53,121 bases of DNA, from NCBI GenBank assembly GCA_944384655.1, contig CALWUF010000053.1, positions 1 to 53,121 on the forward strand. Direction: 5' to 3'. The notes under the pieces are model-generated. The model saw nothing but the letters and a program-made list of their open reading frames with translations, had not been told where the DNA came from and searched no databases. Below are positions 33,895 through 41,075 of this stretch, one piece after another (position 1 is the first letter of the stretch; the number at the start of each line of letters is the position of its first letter). Source of the stretch: an uncultured Butyricicoccus sp. Lineage in GTDB: Bacteria; Bacillota; Clostridia; Oscillospirales; Butyricicoccaceae. The position numbers were made by a program, and so were the translations under genes.

Positions 33895-34875
33895 TCAACC
33901 GACTCTGTTTTTCATGCGGAACAGCGCGGCGAGCAAACGATATTGACGGTGCAGCAACAGGTGAAACGCCAGTTTTTTTGAACGTGGCAACTGCGGCACA
34001 TAACGATTTTTCTCAAAATTGGGGAAGTACTTGCGCATATATTGATAAAATTCCCGCAGCAGCGGATGCTTTGGGTCTGTCATCAGCACACGGACAGACG
34101 CCGCGAGAAAAATATGATCGATCGCCAAACGGCACAGCTCATCCCGATAGCGTTCAAACAGCCCGTTTTCTCTGTACCAACCCAATAAATCGTCAAATGC
34201 ATCGATAATTTCACGGTTGCGGTCAACATTTTTATTGCGCGTGATAGAATTTTGCCGCACAACATAGTAGTAATACGGTCGATGTACAGAGGCTATGCCC
34301 TTTGCTTTTGCAAACAGTTTGGTCGTCGTGCGGATGTCCTCATACCACACGCGGCCGGGATAACGGATGCCGGTTTGCAAAAACAATTGACGCGCATAAA
34401 TGCGTGTCCATGCATTGGGGAGGGCAAGCAACAGTTCCGGGTAATCCTCCAACGAGAACACCCGCCCTTCCGGCAGCGGATCGATGAAAACCTGTGACGT
34501 ATCGCCGCCATTGTCCACACGGAAACCAAAACTGATGATGTCGGCATGTGTTTCATCGATCTTTTCGGACAGCTCGTCAAACATGGTCTCATCAATATAA
34601 TCGTCGCTGTCCAGAAATACCAGATAGTCTCCCCGCGCATGTTCCAACCCAACATTGCGCGCATCACCCAGCCCACCATTTGGTTTATGGACGACACGGA
34701 TTTTTTCAGGTGTTCGCGCGGCAAGCGCATCGCACAGTTCGCCGCTGCCATCGGTCGAACCATCATCCACCAGAATGATTTCATATTCATCACTGTGCTG
34801 TGCCAAAACCGACTGCACACATTTTTCCAGATATTCTTTCACATTGTATACAGGGATTACTACACTGAATTTCAT
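33895..34875 (-). CDS. Family 2 glycosyltransferase
   Basis: GT-A fold glycosyltransferase, 326 residues. The nucleotide-sugar site is at the N terminus: SVVIPVYNVKEYLEKCVQSV, ILVDDGSTDGSGELCD, GGLGDARNVGLEHA and the DxD-type LDSDD. The C-terminal part has a Trp/Tyr-rich acceptor region. First gene of the surface-polymer operon with a strong promoter and GAGGAG ribosome binding site. Sugar and acceptor are unknown. Confidence 0.93.
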   Translation of the reverse strand: MKFSVVIPVYNVKEYLEKCVQSVLAQHSDEYEIILVDDGSTDGSGELCDALAARTPEKIRVVHKPNGGLGDARNVGLEHARGDYLVFLDSDDYIDETMFDELSEKIDETHADIISFGFRVDNGGDTSQVFIDPLPEGRVFSLEDYPELLLALPNAWTRIYARQLFLQTGIRYPGRVWYEDIRTTTKLFAKAKGIASVHRPYYYYVVRQNSITRNKNVDRNREIIDAFDDLLGWYRENGLFERYRDELCRLAIDHIFLAASVRVLMTDPKHPLLREFYQYMRKYFPNFEKNRYVPQLPRSKKLAFHLLLHRQYRLLAALFRMKNRVG

Positions 34876-34905
34876 ACCATTCTCCTCATTTCCCGATATG
34901 GAGTT

Positions 34906-34934
34906 ATTATAATCCCTTTACACATCGTATGCAA
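34906..34934 (-). promoter_or_regulatory. Promoter of the surface-polymer operon
   Basis: TTGCAT (34929-34934), 17-base spacer, perfect TATAAT (34906-34911), about 30 bases before the glycosyltransferase start. Confidence 0.82.
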
Positions 34935-34999
34935 GGAAAAGTACAGGCGTTTTCTACCTGCGCCTGGTTTATTGTTCATGCATGTGCTGCAAGTGCCCG

Positions 35000-35028
35000 T
35001 TGACCACAGCGCTCAAATACGGTACACT
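35000..35028 (+). promoter_or_regulatory. Promoter of the HAD hydrolase gene
   Basis: TTGACC (35000-35005), 17-base spacer, TACACT (35023-35028), leaving a leader of about 125 bases. No hairpin with a T-run is seen in that leader. Confidence 0.7.
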
Positions 35029-35159
35029 GATGTTGCTTTTGATTTGTCCCATGCACGACGCATCACGCGCCGGCATCCATTTATATACAGGAGCTGTTGG
35101 ACATCGTTGGTATCCTCATGAAACCGCTGCCTGTACCGCATGATACGGAGATGATTACA

Positions 35160-35843
35160 ATGAATCCTTCAAACCCTCATCGTCCCGCGCTGATTTTCGA
35201 CATGGACGGCGTCATTCTCGACACAGAAGCCTTAGTCCGCCGCTGTTGGCATCTGTTGGCTTCAACATACCGGCTGGATGGCGACGATCTCGATACCATC
35301 TTCCTTGCCACTGTTGGCACAACCCGCATATATACCGGGGAGATCATGTGCAAGCGGTATGGTATGGATTTCCCCTATGAATCGTTTGACCGCGACGTCA
35401 GCCATACCTTCCACACCATCGCAGATTCGGAAGGCATCCCGGTCAAGCCCGGCGTGCGAGACCTGCTGACCTGGGCAAAACAAACCGGTTTTCGCATCGG
35501 TCTTGCCTCTTCTACGCGCGAGGTCACCATCCGGCGTGAATTGGAGCATGCGCATCTATACCATGCGTTTGACCACATCGTAGGCGGTGACCGCGTTGCA
35601 CGCAGCAAACCCTATCCCGATATTTATCAGACTGCCTGCCTGGAAATGGGCGTCTCGCCTCCGGATGCGTTTGCCATTGAGGACTCATACAATGGTATCC
35701 GTGCTGCGGCTGCCGCAGACATGCACCCCATTATGGTACCGGATCTGCTGCCGCCAACCGATGAAATGCACACCCTGTGCCACAGCATTTTCCCCAGCCT
35801 GACAGCCTTCCATACCTATCTGACCGAACAGCCGTTTATCTGA
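35160..35843 (+). CDS. HAD-family phosphatase (beta-phosphoglucomutase-like subfamily)
   Basis: 227 residues, cytosolic. Motif I is FDMDGVILDTE (nucleophile Asp), motif II is LASSTREV, the Lys of motif III is in RSKPYPDIY, and motif IV is AIEDSYNGIRAA. A helical cap lies between motifs I and II. This pattern covers sugar-phosphate phosphatases and beta-phosphoglucomutase; the substrate is not determinable. Start at 35160, nine bases after GGAG. Monocistronic with its own promoter and terminator. Confidence 0.92.
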   Translation: MNPSNPHRPALIFDMDGVILDTEALVRRCWHLLASTYRLDGDDLDTIFLATVGTTRIYTGEIMCKRYGMDFPYESFDRDVSHTFHTIADSEGIPVKPGVRDLLTWAKQTGFRIGLASSTREVTIRRELEHAHLYHAFDHIVGGDRVARSKPYPDIYQTACLEMGVSPPDAFAIEDSYNGIRAAAAADMHPIMVPDLLPPTDEMHTLCHSIFPSLTAFHTYLTEQPFI

Positions 35844-35855
35844 CTGTATCGGCAC

Positions 35856-35883
35856 ATCCCGTCGGTTTCCCGACGGGATTTTT
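35856..35883 (+). terminator. Terminator of the HAD hydrolase gene
   Basis: Ten-bp perfect stem (35856-35865 with 35870-35879) and a run of five T. Confidence 0.88.
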
Positions 35884-35889
35884 CTATTC

Positions 35890-36369
35890 ACCCCATCGAT
35901 ATATATCAAATTTCCTATTATTATCATGCATTTCAATTTGCACATTTGTTACATTTGTGTTTCAATCCTCACAGGAAAATTATCCTCCCCGGCATTGTTG
36001 ACAGACGCAATCGACCGCGCGTCTATACGATATTGCGCGCAATTTGTCCGCTGATCGCGGAATTTTGTCCGCGCCAGTATGAAACAGCGGTATGAAACAT
36101 CTGATTTTTCTATTTTCTTATGCATCGCTTTATTTTCACCAGAAACGCATATATATACCGAAAGTTTTTATTTATCCTGAGATTCCAGCACATAATTCGC
36201 ATGTTTTCTCAAAAATATTTTTGAACTTTTTATGAAAATTATGAAAAAAATGCAAAACATGATTGATTTTATACAAATTCTTTATCACGCCAAAGCATTT
36301 TTGGATATTTCTGTATAGTATGGTAAAAAATGTTCGTTTTCAACGCCCACAATTCAGTAAATATGCTCC
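35890..36369. other. Long noncoding stretch before the small-protein gene
   Basis: About 480 bases without a credible frame. The first part (36000-36075) is GC-rich with short self-complementary runs such as GCGCGC; the rest is markedly AT-rich, with A and T tracts (36210-36260). I see no gene, tRNA or complete riboswitch in it. The contrast in base composition with the surroundings is clear. Confidence 0.5.
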
Positions 36370-36398
36370 ATGACAAACGTAACAAAATACGATATGAT
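36370..36398 (+). promoter_or_regulatory. Promoter of the 67-residue small protein gene
   Basis: ATGACA (36370-36375), 17-base spacer, TATGAT (36393-36398). The leader to the start codon is about 85 bases and contains an AAAGGAAG ribosome binding site. Confidence 0.6.
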
Positions 36399-36490
36399 AC
36401 TAGCGAAGACAGAATGTCGGGCATATTCTATCAACCGACTGTTTTCATCAAAATTATCGAGCTGTATGGCTCAGAAAGGAAGCGAATGAA

Positions 36491-36694
36491 ATGGGCATCT
36501 TAGGCGAACTCAATCAGATGGCAAAAGCGAGAAGCATCGAACAGATCCATACGTATCTGACCAATGAAAACACCCTCTCCCACAATGAATTCGGCATGTT
36601 GACAAACCTCGACCTGAATGACCCTCGTACCGCAGGCGCATACAGGCGTTCGATGCATCACAATACGGAAATCTCCATCGCTTCTTCCCGCTAA
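36491..36694 (+). CDS. Small conserved-looking protein of unknown function (67 aa)
   Basis: I do not recognise this protein. It is 67 residues, hydrophilic, with no membrane segment or Cys. It begins MGILGELNQMAKARSIEQIH and ends in a Ser/Arg-rich tail. It has a good ribosome binding site (AAAGGAAG), its own promoter and a strong terminator about 50 bases after the stop codon, so it is probably a real gene. It stands alone in over 900 bases without other genes. It may be a stress- or growth-phase-regulated small protein (inference only). Confidence 0.65.
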   Translation: MGILGELNQMAKARSIEQIHTYLTNENTLSHNEFGMLTNLDLNDPRTAGAYRRSMHHNTEISIASSR

Positions 36695-36746
36695 ATTCTG
36701 ATTTTTCCAAATTTTTATACCTATTTCTCTTATCTCTTTTCTCTGT

Positions 36747-36789
36747 AAAATCACCATCGCACGTTTTGAGCTGCGATGGTGATTTTTTT
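36747..36789 (+). terminator. Terminator of the small-protein gene
   Basis: Fourteen-bp perfect stem (36748-36761 with 36772-36785), loop of ten, with seven T (36783-36789) closing the right arm and running on past it. Confidence 0.9.
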
Positions 36790-36794
36790 GCACC

Positions 36795-36830
36795 AAAAAC
36801 AGGAGATCGGTAAATTTACCGGTCTCCTGT
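36795..36830 (-). terminator. Terminator of the PTS gene
   Basis: Inverted repeat CAGGAGA...TCTCCTG with an inner CGGTAAATTTACCG palindrome (36800-36830), then five T in the minus direction. It lies next to the terminator of the convergent small-protein gene. Confidence 0.85.
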
Positions 36831-36864
36831 CATACAGATAGCAATTGGAAACGATACGTTTGTC

Positions 36865-38967
36865 TCAGCGGACAGTCAAAATATTGTCGCCGATCCTGAC
36901 ATCACCAGATGGCTGCATCACAATCTCTGCAAAATCTTCTGAGTTTGTAACAATGATCGGTGTTGTCAGCGGATATCCTGCCTTTTGAATCGCCTGCATA
37001 TCAAACGTTCCGATGAGGTCGCCTTTTTTGAGCATATCGCCCGCCTTCACCTTGATATCATAGCCTTCGCCATTCAAACGCACGGTGTCGATGCCAATGT
37101 GAATGAGCAATTCGAGATCGCCTGCCGCCAAACCGATGGCATGCCTGGTATCAAAAACATTGGCAACCTGGCAATCACACGGTGCAACAACCCGTCCTTC
37201 CGCCGGTTCAATGGCTGCGCCTTCACCCAGCATGCCTTCAGAGAACACACCGTCTTTGACTTCGCTCAATGGGATCAATTTACCTGAAATGGGTGCGCAC
37301 AATGTCACTGCCGGACCTGTTTTCTTTTCCGCCGGCGCAGATGCTGCGGCTGGCGCCGGTTCCGGCTGTGCCTGTGGAACAGCATCGCCGCCCTGCTCAA
37401 GGAAATCCTCCAGATCGGATTTGATGACTGTGACACGCGGACCATAAATGACCTGTACGCCCTGACCCTTGTGAATGACGCCGGACGCACCGGTGGATTT
37501 CAGAATGTTGTCATCGACCTGTGCCGGATCATGCACCGTCATGCGCAAACGAGTTGCACAGCAATCGATATCCGAAATATTGGCACGACCACCAAGACCT
37601 GCAACAATCTGTGCGGAAAGCGTATGCGCACCGTCCGCATGTTTCTGTGCGTCCTTGGCAGCATTGACATCGGCGCGCGTATACAGTTTGTTTTCCGCAT
37701 CGCCGCGACCTGGCGTCTGATAGTCGAATTTTTGAATCATGAAGCTGAATACCAGATAATACAGGATGAAATATACCACGCCGACTACAACAATCCAGAT
37801 CCAACTGGTTTTTGCATTGCCCTGCATGATACCGAACAGGGTCAAGTCGATAATGCCGCCGGAGAACGTCATACCGACTGCAACGCCAAACACATGCATC
37901 AACATATAAGACAAACCTGCAAAGACACAATGCACAACATACAGCGGGAGCGCAACAAACAGGAATGTAAATTCAAGTGGTTCCGTAATACCGGTGAGCA
38001 TGGCTGTGAGTGCAGCAGACAGCAACAGACCGCCAACCTCTTTGCGGTTTTCGGTTTTTGCACAGCGGTACATGGCGAGTGCGCCGCCTGGCAGACCAAA
38101 GATCATGAGTGGGAATTTGCCGGACATAAAGCGGCAAGCAGAAACTGCGTAATGTGAAACCGTCGGGTCCGCCAACTGAGCGAAGAAAATATTCTGCGCA
38201 CCTTCAATCGTCGTACCGGCAACTTCAAGTGTGCCGCCCAATGCGGTCTGCCAGAACGGCAGATAGAATACATGATGCAGACCGAATGGGATGAGTGCAC
38301 GTTCAATGAAGCCATACAGCCACGTGCCTGCATAACCGGAGCTGAGAACCAATGCTCCGAGTGCATAGATACCGCTCTGAACCACCGGCCAGATAAAATA
38401 CATCCCAATACCGACAATCAAATAGACAACTGCGGACACAATTGGGACAAAGCGTGTGCCGCCAAAGAAGGACAATACCTGCGGCAATTCAATTTTATAG
38501 AACCGATTGTGCAGCGCTGCGACACCAAGACCGACGATAATGCCGCCAAATACGCCCATCTGAAGCGAATTGATCCCACAGACCGTTGCCAATGCACCAT
38601 CCATATCCGGCGCACCGAAATTTTCGATCATCGCACTGATCGAAGCATGCATGACGAAGAACGCAATTGTGCCAGCCAATGCTGCAACTTCTTTCTCCTT
38701 TTTCGCCATACCGATGGCAACGCCAATGGCAAAGATCAATGCCAGGTTATCGAATACGATGGAACCTGCCGCATTCATGACGTTGAGGATGGAATTGGCA
38801 ACCGTACCGGGTCCCAGCACGTCCATCAATCCATACGTTTGCAGCATGGTCTCGTTGGTAAACGAGCTGCCAATGCCGAGGAACAGACCCGCGACCGGAA
38901 GCAATGCAATCGGAAGCATAAATGATCTGCCGACACGCTGTAAGACGCCAAAAATCTTATCTTTCAT
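36865..38967 (-). CDS. PTS glucose/N-acetylglucosamine-family transporter, EIICBA fusion
   Basis: Imports and phosphorylates a hexose (glucose or GlcNAc type) using phosphate from HPr. 700 residues with domains in order EIIC, EIIB, EIIA. EIIC spans about 1-415, with the GITEPLEFTFLF segment. EIIB spans about 448-525; its phosphocysteine is Cys470 in CATRLRM. An Ala/Pro linker leads to EIIA (about 555-700), with His609 and the phosphoryl His623 (LIHIGIDTV). All three active sites are intact. Start at 38967, with AGGAGGAG upstream. It lies behind a RAT/terminator switch and a BglG-family antiterminator gene, the usual control for such a permease. Sugar specificity is not decided by sequence alone. 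Confidence 0.93.
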   Translation of the reverse strand: MKDKIFGVLQRVGRSFMLPIALLPVAGLFLGIGSSFTNETMLQTYGLMDVLGPGTVANSILNVMNAAGSIVFDNLALIFAIGVAIGMAKKEKEVAALAGTIAFFVMHASISAMIENFGAPDMDGALATVCGINSLQMGVFGGIIVGLGVAALHNRFYKIELPQVLSFFGGTRFVPIVSAVVYLIVGIGMYFIWPVVQSGIYALGALVLSSGYAGTWLYGFIERALIPFGLHHVFYLPFWQTALGGTLEVAGTTIEGAQNIFFAQLADPTVSHYAVSACRFMSGKFPLMIFGLPGGALAMYRCAKTENRKEVGGLLLSAALTAMLTGITEPLEFTFLFVALPLYVVHCVFAGLSYMLMHVFGVAVGMTFSGGIIDLTLFGIMQGNAKTSWIWIVVVGVVYFILYYLVFSFMIQKFDYQTPGRGDAENKLYTRADVNAAKDAQKHADGAHTLSAQIVAGLGGRANISDIDCCATRLRMTVHDPAQVDDNILKSTGASGVIHKGQGVQVIYGPRVTVIKSDLEDFLEQGGDAVPQAQPEPAPAAASAPAEKKTGPAVTLCAPISGKLIPLSEVKDGVFSEGMLGEGAAIEPAEGRVVAPCDCQVANVFDTRHAIGLAAGDLELLIHIGIDTVRLNGEGYDIKVKAGDMLKKGDLIGTFDMQAIQKAGYPLTTPIIVTNSEDFAEIVMQPSGDVRIGDNILTVR

Positions 38968-39024
38968 TTTCTTCTCCTCCTGATATATTTTTACTATTGC
39001 CAAGCGAATACCCGCTTTATGCAC

Positions 39025-39104
39025 AAAAAAAGACCTTACGCAGAGCAATTCCCCGTGCCGGGAATCCGGCATGCGAAAAAGACGCCCTGTCAGCGTAAGG
39101 TCTT
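39025..39104 (-). terminator. Regulated terminator in front of the PTS gene
   Basis: A 12-bp perfect stem, AAGACCTTACGC pairing across 39030-39041 and 39093-39104, encloses about 50 bases with a second GC-rich hairpin and ends in seven T in the minus direction. Its 5' arm overlaps the 3' half of the antiterminator element at 39099-39136, so the two structures exclude each other. Confidence 0.85.
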
Positions 39105-39136
39105 GCCCAGGCCAATGCTGCCCGGTCACAATCTCC
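39099..39136 (-). promoter_or_regulatory. RAT antiterminator element of the PTS gene
   Basis: The minus-strand RNA folds as GG, an internal loop AGA/GA, TTG with CAA, an internal loop TGA/G, then CCGGGC with GCCTGG around a seven-base loop. This is the two-internal-loop architecture of ribonucleic antiterminators bound by LicT/SacY/GlcT proteins. The 3' part GGCAAGACCT is identical to that of the B. subtilis sacB element as I recall it. It starts 12 bases after the antiterminator gene stops. Confidence 0.8.
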
Positions 39137-39148
39137 GATATATAAATT

Positions 39149-39994
39149 TCAGCATTCTTCTTTGATACCCGATACACGCCGCAGATGTACCGTAAGAAAT
39201 ACCATCTCCTCTTCCGAAAGCCTGCAACGGAACTGTTGTTGCAAATATGTTCGGATGCGCTGTGCACAGACATAATCCCGCGGATATCGCTCCCGGATCA
39301 TGCGCTGGAACTGTTCATCATCACCTTCCATTGTCTCCCGCCGCGCGATGCGCTGACCGAGAAATTTGAGATGCGTAATGAACCGCCCATAATCGAGTGA
39401 ATTTTCATTCAGCGTGATGCCGTAATAGTTGCGCACGGTCTTCAGGATCACTTGAATCATCTCCGTAATCTTGACCATATCGGACATATGCGTATCCAAT
39501 TCGGCATTGACGATATGTAACGCCACAAATCCGGCTTCATCTTCGCTCAGTCTGATGCCCGTCCGGTCGCACACCATATCAATGGCATGCTGACCAATGG
39601 AAAATTCATTCGGATAAAAGTTTTTAATTTCCCACAACAGGGCGTTTTTATATTCCAATCCCCTGACCTTGCGCTCGATGGCAAAGCTGATGTGATCCGT
39701 CAGCGTGATATAGATATTTTCACTCAAATTTTTTCCGAGATTCTGCTCGGCATATTCGATGATTTCCGTACAGACAGCGACATGTTCTGTCGGCACATCT
39801 TTCACCAGCTCCATGAGTTTACTCTGGGTCTGTTCATCCTGGAGCGCATAGACTTTTTCAATCGTTGCGGGCGGTACAATATCGCCCTTTTTCTTACGAA
39901 ATCCGATGCCCAGCCCGCGCAAGATGACCTCTTTTCCATCCTCTCCGACCGAGCACACGAAATTATTTCCGATGATACGCGCAATGCGATACAT
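39149..39994 (-). CDS. BglG-family transcription antiterminator (LicT/GlcT type)
   Basis: RNA-binding antiterminator controlled by PTS phosphorylation, 281 residues. The N-terminal CAT RNA-binding domain (about 1-55) has NNFVCSVGEDGKEVILRGLG and GFRKKKGD. PRD1 and PRD2 follow, with regulatory His residues in PTEHVAV, TLTDHISFAI, THLKFLGQRI and TVHLRR. It stands directly upstream of the PTS gene. One RAT/terminator lies before its own start codon and another after its stop codon, so it should activate both itself and the permease when sugar is present. Confidence 0.94.
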   Translation of the reverse strand: MYRIARIIGNNFVCSVGEDGKEVILRGLGIGFRKKKGDIVPPATIEKVYALQDEQTQSKLMELVKDVPTEHVAVCTEIIEYAEQNLGKNLSENIYITLTDHISFAIERKVRGLEYKNALLWEIKNFYPNEFSIGQHAIDMVCDRTGIRLSEDEAGFVALHIVNAELDTHMSDMVKITEMIQVILKTVRNYYGITLNENSLDYGRFITHLKFLGQRIARRETMEGDDEQFQRMIRERYPRDYVCAQRIRTYLQQQFRCRLSEEEMVFLTVHLRRVSGIKEEC

Positions 39995-40045
39995 GGTAGT
40001 CTCTCTTTCCTCGTATTGCCATTTCCCTATTTTTCGCCCTGGAAT

Positions 40046-40103
40046 AAAAAAAGACTAGTTTCAAACTTTTCCGCAGATATTGCGTAAAGTATGTAAGCTA
40101 GTC
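40046..40103 (-). terminator. Regulated terminator in the antiterminator gene leader
   Basis: GACTAG/CTAGTC arms (40053-40058 with 40098-40103), extended inward by two A-T pairs after a bulge, then seven T in the minus direction (40046-40052). It lies 50 bases before the start codon and overlaps the RAT at 40100-40127. Confidence 0.82.
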
Positions 40104-40127
40104 CTGCCTGCCTCACCAGTCACAGCC
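40100..40127 (-). promoter_or_regulatory. RAT antiterminator element of the antiterminator gene
   Basis: The minus strand reads GTGACTGGTGAGGCAGGCAG followed by GACT, very close to the sacB-type RAT core (GTTACTGATAAAGCAGGCAA) recalled from B. subtilis. It overlaps the 5' arm of the following terminator. Its presence predicts positive autoregulation. Confidence 0.78.
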
Positions 40128-40148
40128 GTGTTCGTTTATGGTGCTTTT

Positions 40149-40177
40149 AGTATATCTTGCCGCTACAGATTTGTCAA
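40149..40177 (-). promoter_or_regulatory. Promoter of the antiterminator-PTS operon
   Basis: Perfect TTGACA (40172-40177), 17-base spacer, TATACT (40149-40154). With RATs downstream, this strong constitutive-looking promoter would be gated by antitermination. I see no separate promoter between the antiterminator gene and the PTS gene. Confidence 0.85.
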
Positions 40178-40296
40178 CGCGCTTTTTGATCTATCTATCA
40201 TTTTTGTCTAACCTTCCAAATTTATACAAAATAACTTATGCATTTTTACCACTCAAAGGGGTTTGATATTTTCTTCAGAAATTATTAAGATTTCTA

Positions 40297-40305
40297 TGGT
40301 ATCAT
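40297..40305 (+). promoter_or_regulatory. Probable promoter of the two-component operon
   Basis: Extended -10 TGGTATCAT (TATCAT at 40300-40305), 53 bases before the response regulator ATG. No good -35; an activator may be needed. Confidence 0.45.
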
Positions 40306-40358
40306 TTGAAAGAAAGCTTTTTTATCCTATACCCATAGACAGCAAGGAGGATTCACAC

Positions 40359-41075
40359 ATGCTGTACCGTATTCTCGTCTGCGACGATGATCCCGCCATT
40401 GCACGGGCAATTGGTATTTATCTGCGGGCTGCCGGTTATGAGGCGGTCGAAGCGCATGACGGTATGGAAGCGCTTGACATCTGCACAAAACAAACCATCC
40501 ATCTGATTATCATGGATATCATGATGCCGGGCATGGACGGTATGCGGGCAACGGAAATCTTGCGTGAGACGCAGAACATCCCGGTTATCATGCTGTCGGC
40601 AAAGAGTGAAGACGTCGATAAAATCGACGGGCTGACAGTCGGTGCGGATGACTATGTAACCAAACCGTTCAATCCGGCGGAGCTGATGGCGCGCGTCCGC
40701 TCCCAACTGCGGCGATATACGGCGCTCGGCGGCATGACGGCACAGACAGAAAATCAAATCTATCGCACGGGCGGTCTCATCATCGACGATACGGCGAAAT
40801 CTGTCACAGTGGACGGTGAGCCGGTCAATCTCACGCCGCGTGAGTACGGCATCCTCGCTTTCCTGACGAAACATGCCGGTCAGGTATTCTCCATCTCTCA
40901 GATTTATGAAGCTGTATGGAATGAACCGGCGTACAGTCCGGAAAACACCGTTGCTGTCCACATCCGGCGCATCCGGGAAAAAATCGAAATCAATCCAAAA
41001 GAACCGAACTATTTAAAGGTGGTGTGGGGAATTGGCTACAAAATGGAAAAACTTCACCCGAAACTGCTGGGTTAA
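40359..41075 (+). CDS. OmpR-family response regulator
   Basis: DNA-binding regulator of 238 residues. The receiver domain (about 1-115) has the acidic pocket CDDD, phospho-acceptor Asp53 in IIMDIMMPGMDG, the Ser of MLSAKS and Lys102 in VTKPF. The winged-helix domain (about 140-235) contains VNLTPREYGILAFL and AVHIRRIREKIE. Start at 40359 with AAGGAGG. It overlaps the histidine kinase gene by 44 bases, so the pair is made together. Target genes are unknown. Confidence 0.95.
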   Translation: MLYRILVCDDDPAIARAIGIYLRAAGYEAVEAHDGMEALDICTKQTIHLIIMDIMMPGMDGMRATEILRETQNIPVIMLSAKSEDVDKIDGLTVGADDYVTKPFNPAELMARVRSQLRRYTALGGMTAQTENQIYRTGGLIIDDTAKSVTVDGEPVNLTPREYGILAFLTKHAGQVFSISQIYEAVWNEPAYSPENTVAVHIRRIREKIEINPKEPNYLKVVWGIGYKMEKLHPKLLG

